Positions 4,734-5,921 of a stretch of 5,921 nucleotides of DNA are shown piece after piece. How positions within the stretch are numbered: the stretch's first letter is position 1; each line of letters opens with the position of its first letter. A model generated the notes under the pieces. The model had not been told where the DNA came from. It saw only the letters and a program-made list of their open reading frames with translations, and made no database searches. Both the position numbers and the translations under genes were made by a program. Source of the stretch: an uncultured Rhizobiaceae group bacterium (GTDB lineage Bacteria > Pseudomonadota > Alphaproteobacteria > Rhizobiales > Rhizobiaceae); NCBI GenBank assembly GCA_937944075.1, contig CALDZZ010000075.1:1-5921 (forward strand), read 5' to 3'.

Positions 4734-5859
4734 GGCACAGAATTCATTGAGACTGGTTGAAGGCAACAAAAACGTGGATAAATCCAAAGCACTGGAAGCA
4801 GCCCTAGGGCAGATAGAACGCGCATTCGGCAAGGGTTCAATTATGAAACTCGGAAAGAATGAGCAAGTGGTCGAGATTGAAACAATCTCAACAGGTTGCC
4901 TGGGTCTGGATATCGCGCTTGGCATTGGCGGACTTCCAAAAGGTCGTGTGATTGAAATTTATGGACCTGAATCATCCGGCAAGACAACCATGACATTGCA
5001 CACCATTGCCGAAGCTCAAAAAGCCGGCGGCATTTGTGCCTTTGTTGATGCGGAACATGCACTTGATCCGGTTTATGCCCGCAAGTTGGGTGTCAACCTT
5101 GAAGAATTGTTGATTTCACAGCCGGACACTGGTGAGCAGGCGCTGGAAATTGCTGATACGCTGGTGCGTTCAGGGGCGGTTGATGTTCTTGTAATCGACT
5201 CTGTTGCCGCGCTGACACCGCGTGCCGAGATTGAAGGCGAAATGGGGGATTCACTTCCCGGCCTGCAGGCTAGATTGATGAGTCAGGCACTTCGCAAGCT
5301 TACAGCCTCGATTTCACGTTCCAATACCATGGTCATCTTTATCAATCAGATTCGCATGAAGATTGGTGTGATGTTCGGTTCGCCGGAAACAACAACAGGT
5401 GGTAATGCGCTCAAGTTTTATGCTTCTGTTCGTTTGGACATCCGTCGAATTGGTGCGGTCAAGGATCGCGATGAAGTTGTTGGTAACCAGACACGCATTA
5501 AGGTCGTCAAAAACAAGCTTGCTCCACCATTCAAGCAGGTTGAATTCGACATCATGTATGGTGAAGGTGTTTCCAAGCGTGGAGAGCTCATCGATTTGGG
5601 TGTAAAGGCAGGTATTGTCGAAAAATCCGGTGCCTGGTTCTCATACAATTCAGAGCGTCTTGGCCAGGGTCGTGAAAATGCAAAGAACTTCCTTGCAGAG
5701 AATCCAAAAATTGCCGATGAAATCGAACTTGCACTTCGTCAAAATGCAGGTCTGATTGCAGAAACCCTTCTTGAAGGCGAATTTGAAAAGCCCGATCCTG
5801 CAGAAGAAACGCTTGACACGTCTCTTGAGGATGGTCTCGACAAGGCGGCCGAGAGCTAA
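4732..5859 (+). CDS. recA: Recombinase A (DNA strand exchange, LexA co-protease)
   Basis: RecA forms ATP-dependent filaments on single-stranded DNA in the cytoplasm, drives homologous recombination and triggers LexA self-cleavage in the SOS response. The 375-residue protein is complete. It shows the N-terminal oligomerisation helix (SKALEAALGQIERAFGKGSI, 18-37), Walker A GPESSGKTT (78-86), the catalytic-Glu motif DAEHALDP, Walker B VLVIDSVAALTP, and loop 1 region EGEMGDSLPGLQARLMSQALR. It also has INQIR followed by the loop 2 region GVMFGSPETTTGGNALKFYASVRLDIRR, and an acidic C-terminal tail. The start is the ATG at 4732, with GAAGGG 8 bases upstream. It gives MAQNSLRLVE, the usual rhizobial start, and is preferred to the in-frame GTG at 4723. 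The tail makes it longer than E. coli RecA (353 residues). SOS control is supported by the LexA-type boxes upstream. The gene appears monocistronic, being followed by a hairpin terminator. Confidence 0.98.
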   Translation: MAQNSLRLVEGNKNVDKSKALEAALGQIERAFGKGSIMKLGKNEQVVEIETISTGCLGLDIALGIGGLPKGRVIEIYGPESSGKTTMTLHTIAEAQKAGGICAFVDAEHALDPVYARKLGVNLEELLISQPDTGEQALEIADTLVRSGAVDVLVIDSVAALTPRAEIEGEMGDSLPGLQARLMSQALRKLTASISRSNTMVIFINQIRMKIGVMFGSPETTTGGNALKFYASVRLDIRRIGAVKDRDEVVGNQTRIKVVKNKLAPPFKQVEFDIMYGEGVSKRGELIDLGVKAGIVEKSGAWFSYNSERLGQGRENAKNFLAENPKIADEIELALRQNAGLIAETLLEGEFEKPDPAEETLDTSLEDGLDKAAES

Positions 5860-5885
5860 GCCCAGCTTAAACCTCACTAAAAATC

Positions 5886-5911
5886 TGCCGGACTCCCGTG
5901 TCCGGCATCTT
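5886..5911 (+). terminator. rho-independent-type terminator of recA
   Basis: TGCCGGAC (5886-5893) and GTCCGGCA (5900-5907) form a perfect, GC-rich 8-base stem with a 6-base loop, followed by TCTT. The T-tract is short, but the stem is strong and sits 26 bases after the recA stop. A smaller hairpin, TAAGC-CCA-GCTTA (5857-5869), overlaps the stop codon itself. Confidence 0.7.
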
Positions 5912-5921
5912 AACCCCGGAA

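Noticed and set aside
1..5921. CRISPR array, tRNA/rRNA gene, insertion sequence or prophage
   Set aside because: No spaced identical repeats, tRNA-like cloverleaf, transposase motifs or terminal repeats with target duplication were seen; the remaining intergenic gaps are short and explained by promoters and hairpins.

Overview
The window looks like a piece of an alphaproteobacterial chromosome, most likely from a Rhizobiales/Hyphomicrobiales-like or related marine lineage. Three things point there: the RecA N-terminus (MAQNSLRLVEG, then VDKSKALEAALGQIERAFGKGSIMKLG) is of the rhizobial type; a perfect GAAC-N7-GAAC LexA box of the alphaproteobacterial kind lies upstream of recA; and the first gene shows the linker motif of a molybdopterin-binding/cytidylyltransferase fusion protein common in this class. 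Base composition looks moderate (not counted). The genus is inference.

Layout, left to right. (1) Positions 1-741, +: the C-terminal MocA/MobA-like nucleotidyltransferase part of a molybdenum-cofactor protein, cut by the window edge. (2) Positions 753-1619, -: a YghU-type glutathione S-transferase, convergent with gene 1 across an 11-base gap. (3) Positions 1620-1873: a divergent intergenic region rich in short perfect palindromes, with weak candidate promoters for both flanking genes. (4) Positions 1874-3814, +: a 646-residue secreted protein with a duplicated 53-residue N-terminal helical module, a predicted right-handed beta-helix and C-terminal RTX calcium-binding nonapeptides. It has no Sec signal peptide and fits type I secretion. 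(5) Positions 3875-4465, +: a SOUL-family protein with an N-terminal signal or anchor. Its start region lies inside a long inverted repeat that begins just after the RTX gene. (6) Positions 4466-4731: the recA control region, with a perfect LexA box, an imperfect second box inside the -35/-10 spacer, and the leader. (7) Positions 4732-5859, +: complete recA, followed by a good hairpin terminator.

The genes do not form one pathway. recA is an autonomous SOS-regulated unit. The RTX protein and the SOUL protein are co-directional and could be co-transcribed, but they share no evident function. The most novel item is the RTX/beta-helix protein: I do not recognise its N-terminal duplicated module, its substrate is unknown, and no type I transporter genes are present here.
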